DNA from: Peromyscus leucopus
Taxonomy: Eukaryota; Chordata; Mammalia; Rodentia; Cricetidae
NCBI RefSeq assembly: GCF_004664715.2
Contig: NC_051063.1
Span: forward strand, 112,454,829-112,518,828
DNA: 64,000 nucleotides
Direction: 5' to 3'
This document shows positions 1 to 9,723 of this stretch, one piece after another (within the stretch, counting starts at the first letter, position 1; the number at the start of each line of letters is the position of its first letter). A program made the position numbers and the translations under genes. The notes under the pieces are model-generated. The model was not told where the DNA came from and ran no database searches. It saw only the letters and a program-made list of their open reading frames with translations.

Positions 1-6
1 TGCATG

Positions 7-7
<1 letters not shown>

Positions 8-55
<48 letters not shown>

Positions 56-196
56 CCCCAGTGCACATGTAGAGGTCAGAGGGCAACTTGCAGGAGTCTG
101 TTCTCTCCTTCTGCCTTCAGGGGGGTTCTAGAGATAGAACTTGATGGCTAGGCTTATGTGACAAGCATCTTTACCCACTGAGCCACCTAGGTGGCC
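8..196 (-). repeat. B3/B2-family SINE with (TG)n tail
   Basis: A run of TG (8-53) is followed by the antisense B3 body: GAGGTCAGAGGGCAACTTG, GAGTCTGTTCTCTCCTTCTG and ACCCACTGAGCCACC. In sense orientation the element runs on the minus strand, with a tRNA-derived head at 196 and a (CA)n tail. Confidence 0.85.
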
Positions 197-269
197 TTAC
201 TTGGAAAATTTTATTTATGCAACTGCTAGCTAGCCTTTGAATAAAATGTTGGCCTGAATACTCAATTGA

Positions 270-427
270 TTTTTTTTTTTTTTTAAATTTTGAGACAGGG
301 CTCACTATGTAGCTCTGACTAGCCTGGAATACTCTCTATTGATCTGGCTGGTCTCAAACTCATGAAGATCCTCCTGCCTCTGCTTCTGGTACTGAGATTA
401 AAGGATATGCATCACCACCCCCAGCCT
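270..427 (-). repeat. B1 SINE
   Basis: A poly(T) start, GAGACAGGGCTCACTATGTAG, CTGGTCTCAAACTCATGA and CTGAGATTAAAGGATATGCA show an antisense, diverged B1. Confidence 0.85.
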
Positions 428-1890
428 TAATACTCCAATTCTTAATGTGCCAACTGACTTCAGTTTTACACAAGACACACTTTTCTACAATCTTATACTC
501 CTGATTAGATTGTTTGCTTTTCATGACCTATACCTGTGTCTTTAATAGTCCTGTAACCTGTCCACAGATTATGCTTGCCGCCATGCCCATTCCCCGAAAG
601 TTTTGATAGTTTTAACTTCTAGCTTAGAGCGCCATCTCCACTAGGATTTCCAAGGCAGTACCTTCTTATAATGTTACCTAAATTACTTTCAAATCTGATG
701 TCAGGCCCATGGTCTTTGTCTTTAATAGTTTGTGGTTTGAATTTTGACTACCTAAAATTCTGTGGAGTATAAAGATAATAAAACTGGTTTCATATTTTCA
801 TGGAATCAATGACTCCCTCTTCCTGAAACTCTAATTCCACACTAAGGACATTTTTATTATTGTTTGCTTTTGAGGATCACAAGGAATTTAAACTGCCTCC
901 TTGAAAATAAAATACTTTCCCCCTTCTCTCTCCTTTTAGATGGATTGTAGATGGATGCTAGAGGAAATCCTGGTTGTGTTTAACCCCTGATAAGATTAGA
1001 TTTTTACTGTGCAGCATATACAAACAGGCCTTAAAGAACAGATTCTGTTTACCAACTGATCAATTATCCAACCATACACCCAGAACTGGGAAGATAGGTC
1101 TTGTCTGTAAAGGTAGGAGGGAAGTGGTACTCTTGGCCTTGAGTACTGAGATATGCTCAAGATCATTTGTCCATTAAAGGTTACTGTGAAAAAGCAATCA
1201 CAGTTAATCACAGTGAGTTGCTTCTATTTGCAATGAGTATGTGGAAGCAAAAGGGATGGAGATTATAGACAGCTCACCTGACACCTCCACTGCTGGGTCA
1301 GCTGTGGACACAAAGGGATGGATGATTCTGCTGTATGTTGGGGAGAACTCCTGGGAAGCTGGGGGAAAGATGGCCTTTGTCAGACATGGGCACTAAACTC
1401 ATATCATAGTTCAAATGATCATTTATTTCTCTTTGTTATTCCAAAGATCTAGCAAAATTCACTGAATTATTCTAACTTTGTCTTAACTATGCTAAGGGAA
1501 TTAGGGGCAGAACTTAGTTTTGACATAAGTTGTAAGGGAGAGAGGAGAGGTCAGTTTAATGATAGCAGTGCTACCTTCTGAGATGTCCTTAAGAGAGGGG
1601 AGTTGCAGGGTGGCATTGATACTACCAAGCTCCATATTTTCTGACCTGTGGAAAATATCCTTCCCTTTGGAGACTGTCTGGTTGTATCAAGAAAGGAGAT
1701 ATCTCCCTCGACAAGTCTTCCTTGGTTTTGTGCCTTGGTCATTTATGTTCTATCACTGGATGGCTGGTCTGTGGGGGACCTGTTAACAGGTCAGATTCTT
1801 AGCTAGACCCATTTAGGTTCAGAGATGTGCAGCTCAATTCTAGCCTTTGAGACTTCTAGAGTGAGCATGACTAAAAAAAATGAAAGAGGT
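428..1890. other. Downstream flank, no gene seen
   Basis: This is unique-looking AT-rich DNA. Short open frames near 974-1211 and 1551-1786 have no recognisable motifs and overlap on both strands. No RNA gene or further SINE was recognised. Confidence 0.6.
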
Positions 1891-1891
1891 T

Positions 1892-2037
1892 GCCAGGCGG
1901 TGGTGGCGCACGCCTTTAATCCCAGCACTCGGGAGGCAGAGCCAGGCGAATCTCTGTGAGTTCGAGGTCAGCCTGGGCTACCAAGTGAGTTCCAGGAAAG
2001 GCGCAAAGCTACACAGAGAAACCTTGTCTCGAAAAAC

Positions 2038-2068
<31 letters not shown>
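1892..2068 (+). repeat. Young B1 SINE with poly(A) tail and target-site duplication
   Basis: A full-length B1 begins GCCAGGCGGTGGTGGCGCAC and ends with about 28 A. GAAAGAGG at 1882-1889 and 2069-2076 is the likely target-site duplication. The right part carries CCAGGAAAGGCGCAAAGCTA where Mus B1 normally reads CCAGGACAGCCAGGGCTA, a variant I associate with cricetid rodents. Confidence 0.93.
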
Positions 2069-2070
<2 letters not shown>

Positions 2071-2076
2071 AAGAGG

Positions 2077-3159
2077 ACACAAAAGCCAGAGCCTCCTTCA
2101 GCCTTTTTCTTCTGAATACTTTCTATTGAAACTAATCTGACTTTTGTGAAGAATAACATTAATAATAAAGCAGACAAGCCTGAATGGATATTAACAATAA
2201 TTAAATTACTGCAACTGCAGGTACCAGGCTGCACTGGTCTTGCAGCCTCAGTGTGTTAAACTGAGAGGCTGTTTACCACTAAGTGCTTAGGACAGCATCA
2301 TTCATCATTCTTGCTGGCTCACAGTGATGGCCAGGATGCTATGATCAACTGAGCTGGATTCGGAATTGGTGTTCCAATTATGTGATAATGTATTCCATGT
2401 CATACTTGAGAGTGATTGCATTGACGGAAACATTTTCACACCTTCCATGGGAGGAGTTTGTTTTGGGCCTTCAACTCTAACGTCTGTGTTACCTAAATGC
2501 CAAGATGGCAGAGTAGGTTTAGACCAGAGAATTTAGGACTGGCAGAACTAGGTTCCTTCACATGACATTTTTTATGTGCTCAGCTCTTTGGTGCTGGTAT
2601 ATTTTGTGGCCCCAGGATGTATAGATAATGACATTGTGTCTCCAAATTAGGTCTTTCTTTGTGCTTTAAGTATTAGACAAAGGGGAAAAAACCCCCTCAT
2701 TCTTAGCATTTTCTATATTGGGAAATTTTTTTCTTCATATAAAGGTATATCCTAGAAAGCCTAACTTTTAGTACATTATTCATTCTTGAAAAATATTCTG
2801 ATTAGAAGCAGGCAAGATGATAATCAAATATTTAAAAATATGCAAATGCAGCCCATTCAGTTCCTCTCAGTAGTGCCAATATTTTTCAGTGCAAATACAC
2901 TCTAAGTGCATTTTAGCTCTGAAATCAGACATACTTGGTAAAAATAGAAATGAGTGAGTCTCTTATGAAATAACACAAACTATGCTCTGGGAGAATATAA
3001 TTTTGCTATAAAGTAGGAAATGTTTTAATACTTATATAAGAAAACCACGACGTTTATAAACACTCTATCAAGCAGTTTTACAATGGGGCCGCCACTGACA
3101 TGTGGAAAAGCAATAAATACTCACGGACACACGGAGTATGAAATATACATCTTGATCTT
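2077..3159. other. Flank between young B1 and the proposed Dlg2 3'UTR end
   Basis: I see no gene and no clear repeat apart from scattered AT-rich stretches. The true Dlg2 transcript end could lie here if the 3174 signal is not used. Confidence 0.5.
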
Positions 3160-3173
3160 ATAATCGTGTGTGC

Positions 3174-3179
3174 TTTATT
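3174..3179 (-). promoter_or_regulatory. Candidate distal Dlg2 poly(A) signal AATAAA
   Basis: Plus-strand TTTATT reads AATAAA on the transcript strand, in the context ACAATAAAGCAC. It is about 4.5 kb beyond the stop codon and near the lower edge of the repeat-free block. No strong GU-rich element follows immediately, so its use is unproven. Confidence 0.45.
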
Positions 3180-3209
3180 GTTTTACACAAATGGAAAGGA
3201 AGTGTTGAA

Positions 3210-3217
3210 TATTTACA
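3210..3217 (-). promoter_or_regulatory. Pumilio-type element UGUAAAUA (distal 3'UTR)
   Basis: Plus-strand TATTTACA reads TGTAAATA on the transcript strand, a perfect match to the UGUANAUA Pumilio/FBF motif. It lies about 35 nt upstream of the distal AATAAA candidate. Function is inferred. Confidence 0.4.
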
Positions 3218-3630
3218 CTTAACAGGAGTGTAAGCTGTGCAGATTCTCTGTAAACTCCAGCCAGGCAAGGAGTAATTCCCCCTCCCTCTCTCCCTCCCCT
3301 CCTGCGTTCCAGCTCAATGGAGAAACATCCTGTCAGAGAAGCACAGAATTGTCATAGTAAAAGGATCTAATGGGTACAACCTGGTGCACTCAGAAGTTAA
3401 GATACACTTAGGAAACACAAATTTGAAAAGAAGAAAAGTTTTCCATCCCATCGGGAGTCAACCTTGCCATTTGGTTGTCTGTCCACATGAGCTGCGAGGG
3501 AGACACTGCACTCTTGTAGCTGATCTTTGTCTAAATTATCTGCCTGTCTTAGCTTGTCTTCAGCTGCTACAAGAAACTGCACAGCTGTACAAGAAATGAT
3601 TTCTGAAGCACAGGTTTCAGTGAGGAAGGA

Positions 3631-3638
3631 TATTTACA
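3631..3638 (-). promoter_or_regulatory. Second Pumilio-type element UGUAAAUA
   Basis: This is a second exact TGTAAATA on the transcript strand, about 420 nt upstream of the first. Function is inferred. Confidence 0.35.
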
Positions 3639-6600
3639 GACTGAAGTGTGTATGTGTTTCCAACCATGTTGAATCATACCTCATGTAATGTGTATACATG
3701 GTATGCATACCATCTACACCGTACACTTAATTAATGCAGATCCACAGAATTCTCTATGGAGTGTCCTGGAAAATCTGTTGTCACAGGAGATACTCCACAT
3801 GCTTTAAGGGAGCTGATGCCTCCCCAGGAGTGACTCATTAGTGTAATAAATTTAGGAACTAGCCTTAGTCCTGGGCTTAAATGCATTTTGTAGAAATTTT
3901 AGGCAGGACCAAGACAGGAAAGATGTCCTTTCACTAGTAAGTTCATCCAATCTCACCAGAGCAATCACCAGCTGAAAAGCAGAGGTGGGGGGGGCACTTC
4001 ACATGGAGGTGAGAAAAAGAAAGTAGGGGGAATCTCTCTCTCCAAACCAGGGCGGTGTCATGGCTTCAGTGAGGTTTGTTACAATAGTTGTTGGGGCCAG
4101 AGTGTGCCTCTGTTAAAAGAAAGCGTCCTCAGCCTGGGTGGGGCTGGGAGGGAGTCCCTGGAGACAGGTCCAGGCAGAGGCTTCCAGGTGCCAGGGGCCC
4201 ACAGCTCTTGCATCAGCACTGCCAGGACAGTGGTGCAGGCCGGCTCCAGGTCAGGGCCTCACACTCAGCTTTGCTTTCTGGGCTGAGTAAGTAAAATGGT
4301 GACCCCAAGTATTTGTGTCGTTAGTCCATTGTGTGGACTTGCTGTCTGAATCAGCCATGAGCCCTTTATAGGACAGGAAAACGAAAGAGTGGGATGTAGC
4401 GATGATCAGAGCTATGTGAGAAGAGAAGAGAGCAGGTAAGTGTGGGAGGGAGGAATAAGGAGGGGAACAGGAGATGGTGGTAAAGGAGAGATGGACAGAG
4501 AAAGAAAGAGGAGGGAGGAGGGGCAAGGTCCATGACCCAGGGAGGATAAAAGGAGACGACCAAAATGACAGAGCCGATGAGAGAATGGAAGTGGTAGGAA
4601 AAATGAGGGGGCGAAATAAGTGAGAGCCAGAGGTGTACAGAGTACTCCTTGGCTCAGTCCTGAAGGGCTGGCAGTAGGATCTAAGACAGCTCACAGAGGC
4701 ACCCGAGTGCAGCTTCATCTAGATGGCCTTGCCAAGTGGATAGAGCCAGCCCCTGAATTTGGGTCTGGGAGAAAAGGCCTTCCAAGAATAAATAGGCCAT
4801 CAATCTCATGGAAAAGGGCAATCAGCAAATGCCTCAGCAATAATTGGCTGAAAGGTGGGATTTCGGTTTTGGTAAAGCTGAGACCCCCATGGTGCTACAC
4901 ATTGTACCAGAGCATGAAAAATAGCACCAGTGACACGATCTGGCACTTTTCCGAAAGGGCCCAGCATGTGAAGGTGACACTGTGCCCCCCGCAAGCCTTC
5001 AGATTGGAGAGAGCTCCGGACAAAGTTTGCAGTGTTAGCACCAGTCTGGCCCAAGGCTCCAGGTGCATTTGCACCAGATGTGATCTGGGTGACTTTCATG
5101 CCATTTCTAAATATGTTGTCAGATTTGCTGCAAAATACACCAGTTCTTTGGAGCCATAGAGACCTCAACATTGGGAGGTGCAAGACGACACAACAGGATG
5201 GATGTGTGACTTCTACAGGAAAAGACCCTCTCACCAATGTGCTTGGTGATTCTTCAAGCAAATATATATGTATATATATTTATATAAATCTACATAAAAA
5301 ATCAGTGCTAATGCTAATCTGGAAGCATCTACACTGGGAAAATAAATAATTATATTACTACAAAACCAATGGTTTGTGGTTCAATTTGATTGTACTCAGC
5401 CACAGCAATACTATCCAATGGAAAGCACATCACACAACTGGAGAAAACATCTACTCATTAATGACAGTCCTCTAAGGTAAATGGTTGCATGCTCAGTGGA
5501 GAAACCAAAGAAGTTATCATGGCGGCCTATAAAGAGAGCTGGGATCAGGAATGGCATTCTAGTGGCAGAAAACTTCTGAGAGCAATATTGATGGAAGTTG
5601 GCCTTGACCTGAAACTGGTGAGTTGCAGACATGGACACGTCTTTTAATGTTTTGAGCCCTCTAAGGCTATCTCTGGAAAACTGAATTTTCATATGAGGGG
5701 GGAAAATGTATGGCTGCTTATTACCTCTTTCATTGGCAAAGGCAGCCTCAAAACTATAGGTAGATGCATACTTTCGCATTTTAATGTTTGTTTTGGTGAC
5801 TGCAGCTAGGCAGACGATGGTATGAAGATCCTTGATTTTGGAAAGAGACTCTCGGTTTTAAGCCCCGATGTTCTAACTGAGAAGCCCCATCACTCTGATG
5901 GTTCTGTCTTTTGTTCTTGTACTCCAGCTTACATGCTGGTTGGCTGCACAGTGTGGCAGAATCCCTGCCAGGTCTTGATGTACCCCAGAAATAAGGCGAT
6001 GGGGCTTAGTCTGGGCATGCATAGAACCCAGATATGAGTAGTTATTAATAACACTAAAAAGTCTCTCTCTGAACACCTTGGGCAGAACCAGTGCTGACGT
6101 CACCATCAGCGCTAAAGTGGGAAGCTAACTCTTATGTTTCAGCGTATAGGCTTCGGGAGGGTTTTCCCACCTCCCGAATAATAAATAATCATTATTATAA
6201 TTGTTAGAAAAATGAACTTGGTCCAGGTGCAGCCCTAAGGAAGGCAGTTCAATTGGTTGAGCTCAAAGTCATAATCATCCTTGCTTTGTGGTTCTCTTTA
6301 CCCTATATTCTGAACCAAGAAAAGCGCATCCCTCACCACTCCCAACTAGATAACTTCTCTTTTTTCTCTTCCTCAGAGAAATAGTGCATCTTAGGACAGA
6401 TCTCCCCCTGTAATGCCAACCTGGGCTGTTACAAAAACACTCAGTTGCTCTGTGAAACAAAGAAAAGATAATCCTAATGACTTATGGTTTGCCAGAATAC
6501 TGAATGGTTCTTGAACTGTATGCAAGTGACTAGGAACAAAGTTGAATTTGTCTATCTCCATGGTTGGCTCAGGCTATTTAACTCGAGGAAAGCAATTGTT

Positions 6601-6975
6601 CTCTTTTGACAAATTGCATGATTTTGTCTCTGAACAGCAATCAGCTTAAAAAAAAAAGTAACAAAAAGTCTCTTTCAAAAATATCCATGAAGGTAACTTA
6701 TTAAGGTATGTGTTCCATAAGAGTGTATCGCTAGTGTGCTAGTGCGCATGGGCGAGGAGGGAGGTGAGTGAGGGGGAAGTCTTTGTCAGACCTGGAGGGA
6801 ACTCAGATGTTCTGAATGGATCATCGGCAACAAAAGGGAGTGCAGCCTTAGATTCTTGAATTTGATCGTCTGCTGAGAGTGCGTACATTTAGTCTTTCAA
6901 TGGTATTTTAGTCTTTACAAAATAGTTCACAAAACTTTTAACCTATAGAAATTCATTTCTATACATTTAATATAT

Positions 6976-6981
6976 TTTATT
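6976..6981 (-). promoter_or_regulatory. Candidate proximal Dlg2 poly(A) signal AATAAA
   Basis: A minus-strand AATAAA lies about 0.7 kb after the stop codon in an AT-rich stretch. If used it would give a short 3'UTR lacking the Pumilio elements. There is only motif evidence. Confidence 0.3.
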
Positions 6982-7679
6982 GTATAAATTATTCTCATCT
7001 TTAGTGCCTTCTTTCAGTTTATAAATGGCAAAGTAGACAATCGACAATCATAAAGCTAGTCCAGGTGGAATCCCCTCCTCAGTAAGGTTAGTCCTCCACA
7101 CAAGTCATCAATTTTACGGCACACTTATCTTTGCACATGCCAGCCAAGGAAGCTAAGCAATCATCCTCCCCTGATAGTATGTCGTCTCCAAAGTGACTCT
7201 TTTCTGGTTTCCTTATTTCCTTTGCTTGTTAAGAAATCAAAGGATGTGCATAGTTATAAAATTCCAAGTGTACCAATTACAGAGGTGGGGAAGGGGAAGG
7301 TTGGTGAGGTTTGAGTGCTGGCAACTTTTCTTAAAGCAAAAAACACAGAGAGCTCAGCAGCTAACTCAGCTCTGGACATCTGCTGGGGTGAGAAGGCTGC
7401 CCATCTCTAGGGCAGAGAGCTCTTCAGAGGTTCTTCCCTACACCTGGTACTTTGAGCAAACCAAAGCCTTCCTGCATACTGCAATGTCTCTTCCGTCCCA
7501 CCCTTTGGCCCCTCTGTCTCCTCATGGCTTCACACAGTTTGTGTTGTACATTCATAAGGATTCACATTGACTGCAAAAACATAAATGCAACAAAAACATA
7601 AAAGCCTCCAAGTATTATATTATATATATTTTGTTCTTCTAAATGCTCTTCTGTCGTTGTCAGAGGTGCAGTAGCTAAT

Positions 7680-7786
7680 TTATAACTTTTCCTTTGAGGG
7701 AATCCAGATGAAAGGCCCAGACTGCTCTTCAATAACAAGCTTGCATTGGTTATATATATCTTCTAAGGTGTCTCCTTGAACAATAG
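7680..7786 (-). CDS. Dlg2: Dlg2 terminal coding exon (end of GK domain, stop codon)
   Basis: Read on the minus strand, this exon follows an acceptor ending GTAACAG and encodes [20 protein letters not shown], then [14 protein letters not shown] and a TAA stop at 7680-7682. Two leading bases complete the Ala codon split with the upstream exon, then come 34 codons plus stop, so the 107 bases fit exactly. The sequence matches my knowledge of the DLG-family C-terminus. NQCKLVIEE and [10 protein letters not shown] point to DLG2 rather than DLG1 (NQVKQIIEE, YIWVPAKEKL) or DLG4 (ARERL). It forms the last helix and strand of the guanylate-kinase-like domain, which scaffolds postsynaptic partners such as SAPAP/GKAP. 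No frameshift or stop interrupts it. The reading frame and splice site are seen directly; paralogue identity rests on family knowledge. Confidence 0.97.
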
Positions 7787-8632
7787 CTGTTACAAAGACA
7801 AAAACACCCAGAATTAGGAGGCATTCCCTTGGGGGAAGGACAATGATTTCTCACCCAACAGAAGCTCAAATCAGTGACAGATAACTCATCAGGAAGCTTA
7901 ATGTCCCCTTCCAGTGAGTAAGAAAAGTAAGAAAGAATGGTCACACAAGTGCAGTCATGTCAGTGATGCTTAAAAGGAGCATTCTCTCCATGCCCTAGGT
8001 CAGGAATCAATGTGTCCCCAGCTTAGTACTTTCTGTGTTCCCAGTTCTGGCAATCAATCACTTGTTCGTTGCATGGATGCCTACTCTGAGCCAGGCGCTG
8101 GAACCGAACACACTGCAGTTTCAGACTGACAGTTCCCTGTTTGGCTATAGAGGGTCTATCCTTCACTCTAGTTCAGGTAGAAACTCAGGGCTTGTAGACA
8201 TGGAGATAATAAGAGTTATGAAGGAAAAGTTAAGTTAACCTTTTCAATTCCAAAACTTCTACTGAGAAACACTGTTATTTGGTAAATTAAGATTTTTACC
8301 TCACAGAACTATTTATACTGTGAATACCCGATAAGGAACATAAATAAGAGGAAACATAAATCGCTAAACTGTAAATTACTAAAATGCTCAGGTCCCAGCA
8401 TAGATCTAAGCACATTTTGTTGTTTCTTTTGAATAAATACTATGTTGGAGTTAGGTCTCCAAAACATCAGCACTATCCATCTGCCACCAAGGCTTCAAGA
8501 CAAGCTATTATGAATTAAGGTGTACATCTTTGTGATTCAGAAACAATCTTCAGATCATATGAGTGGTAATCTACCCACAAGTGCAAACTATGAGTCAAAT
8601 AGTTGTTATTTTGACTTAATTTTCCCACCTGG

Positions 8633-8705
8633 GAACTGAACTTGGGTCCTCTGGAAGAGTAGTAAGTGTTCTTAACTGCTAAGCCATTTCTGCAGCCTTT
8701 TGATT
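8633..8705 (-). repeat. Short B2/B3 SINE fragment with target-site duplication
   Basis: The antisense B2/B3 head reads GAACTTGGGTCCTCTGGAAG ... CTTAACTGCTAAGCCATTTC. TTTCCCACCTGG occurs on both sides (8621-8632 and 8706-8717), a 12-bp perfect duplication, so this looks like a 5'-end-only insertion, not a decayed full element. Confidence 0.75.
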
Positions 8706-8920
8706 TTTCCCACCTGGATGCTCTTTTAGACTGATGTATCACTCACATTACTGAGAGATACCTTAACATTAACTTTAGGAAAAATAGTTGTATACCTCCT
8801 TGCTATTAGCCCCTTTGGTATTCTGAACATGATTCAAAACAACCGTAACAAAACCCATTTCATTTCATGTCAGTTATTCATAAAGGAAGATTTCATGTTA
8901 TTTTGGAGGGTGTTATATTT

Positions 8921-8990
8921 GGAGGGGTCAAACTCGGAGCCTTGTACAAGTCAGTTAAACACTCTACTACTGAGCTATGTCTCAGACACA
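8921..8990 (-). repeat. ID-type SINE fragment
   Basis: GGGGTCAAACTCGGAGCCTT and CACTCTACTACTGAGCTATG are the antisense of a tRNA-Ala-derived ID/B4 head, diverged. Confidence 0.6.
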
Positions 8991-9631
8991 GTCTCTTGTT
9001 TATAAACCATTGAGAATCAGCTGCAAGATAAATTCCACCAAAGCTGGTTTCTCTCTGGATTTAATTAGTGTTTCATGAGTACAGGGAAGCAGAGAGAATT
9101 CAGGACATCCACAAGAAATTTATATTCTGTCCCCAAAGCAGCATGTTGCTAAAGATGTATTTAAAAATATCAAAGTCAATAGACTAATAAGTGGACTTGA
9201 AATGGCATTAATGGAAACATCTCCAAGTGTGTTCTTCTCATGTTGCTGACTGAGGAGATAGGCCTAGAGGTCTTCAAGGTAGAGACTGCTGCCCATGTTG
9301 AGCCTTTTAAGTTTTCTGAATCTATCAGGGTGATAGTTTCGTGAGGTATCATGCCTAGGATTTCCTTAATAGCAGGAGATAGTTCAGGGACAACTGCCAT
9401 TTGTGGTTTAGGACCAGTGGAGAACTGGGAGTGAGCTAAGAGCTAACTCAGAGAAGAGAGAATCCAGAGCCCCAAACCAAATGGGCAAGGCAGACACCAT
9501 TAAAAAAATTACTAGGCAATCTCAACTGGACGGTTTTGGGGGCCTAGATTTAGCAGTATGGAACCCATTCTAAGTACAACAGCAGGCAATTTATCTTCTT
9601 GTCTTGTAGTACTAGGGCCAAGGAAACTTAC

Positions 9632-9723
9632 CTGTAAAATATTCTCCAAATTCTTGTTCTAGCTTAATTGCCCGGTCATAGGTTTTCTTGGCTTGTTCCT
9701 CTGTTAGACGCTTATTCATCTCC
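9632..9723 (-). CDS. Dlg2: Dlg2 GK-domain exon ([18 protein letters not shown]...)
   Basis: On the minus strand the acceptor CTCTCAG precedes GGAGATGAATAAGCG and the donor is ACAG|GTAAG. The first base completes a split Met codon. Thirty codons follow ([20 protein letters not shown], then [10 protein letters not shown]), and the last G starts the Ala codon finished in the terminal exon. The 92-bp length is consistent with both neighbours. This is the helical C-terminal part of the guanylate-kinase-like fold. [19 protein letters not shown] is the DLG2 version; DLG1 has ARKTFERAVRLEQEFTEHF and DLG4 differs more. It lies 4.46 kb downstream of the previous exon and 1.85 kb upstream of the next, all within the same transcript. 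Confidence 0.97.

Larger units (their letters stand above)
3160..7679 (-). other. Dlg2: Probable Dlg2 3' untranslated region
   Basis: Directly after the Dlg2 stop codon, about 4.5 kb continues with no recognisable SINE, LINE or LTR, unlike most of the window. Candidate minus-strand AATAAA signals occur at 6976-6981 (proximal) and 3174-3179 (distal). A 3'UTR of this size agrees with my recollection that DLG2 mRNAs exceed the coding length by several kilobases, but the exact end is inferred. Two perfect Pumilio-type elements lie at the distal end. Open frames of 120-180 codons on both strands here (for example near 4251-5261) have no recognisable domains and are taken as chance. Confidence 0.65.
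7787..9631 (-). other. Dlg2 intron before the terminal exon
   Basis: This is a 1.85-kb intron with GT donor and AG acceptor on the minus strand. It contains two short antisense SINE pieces (8633-8705 and 8921-8990). No other coding exon is recognised. Confidence 0.9.

Noticed and set aside
4251..5261. Open frames of 150-180 codons on both strands after the Dlg2 stop
   Set aside because: They overlap each other on opposite strands, show no recognisable domain and lie in the proposed 3'UTR. Chance is more likely.
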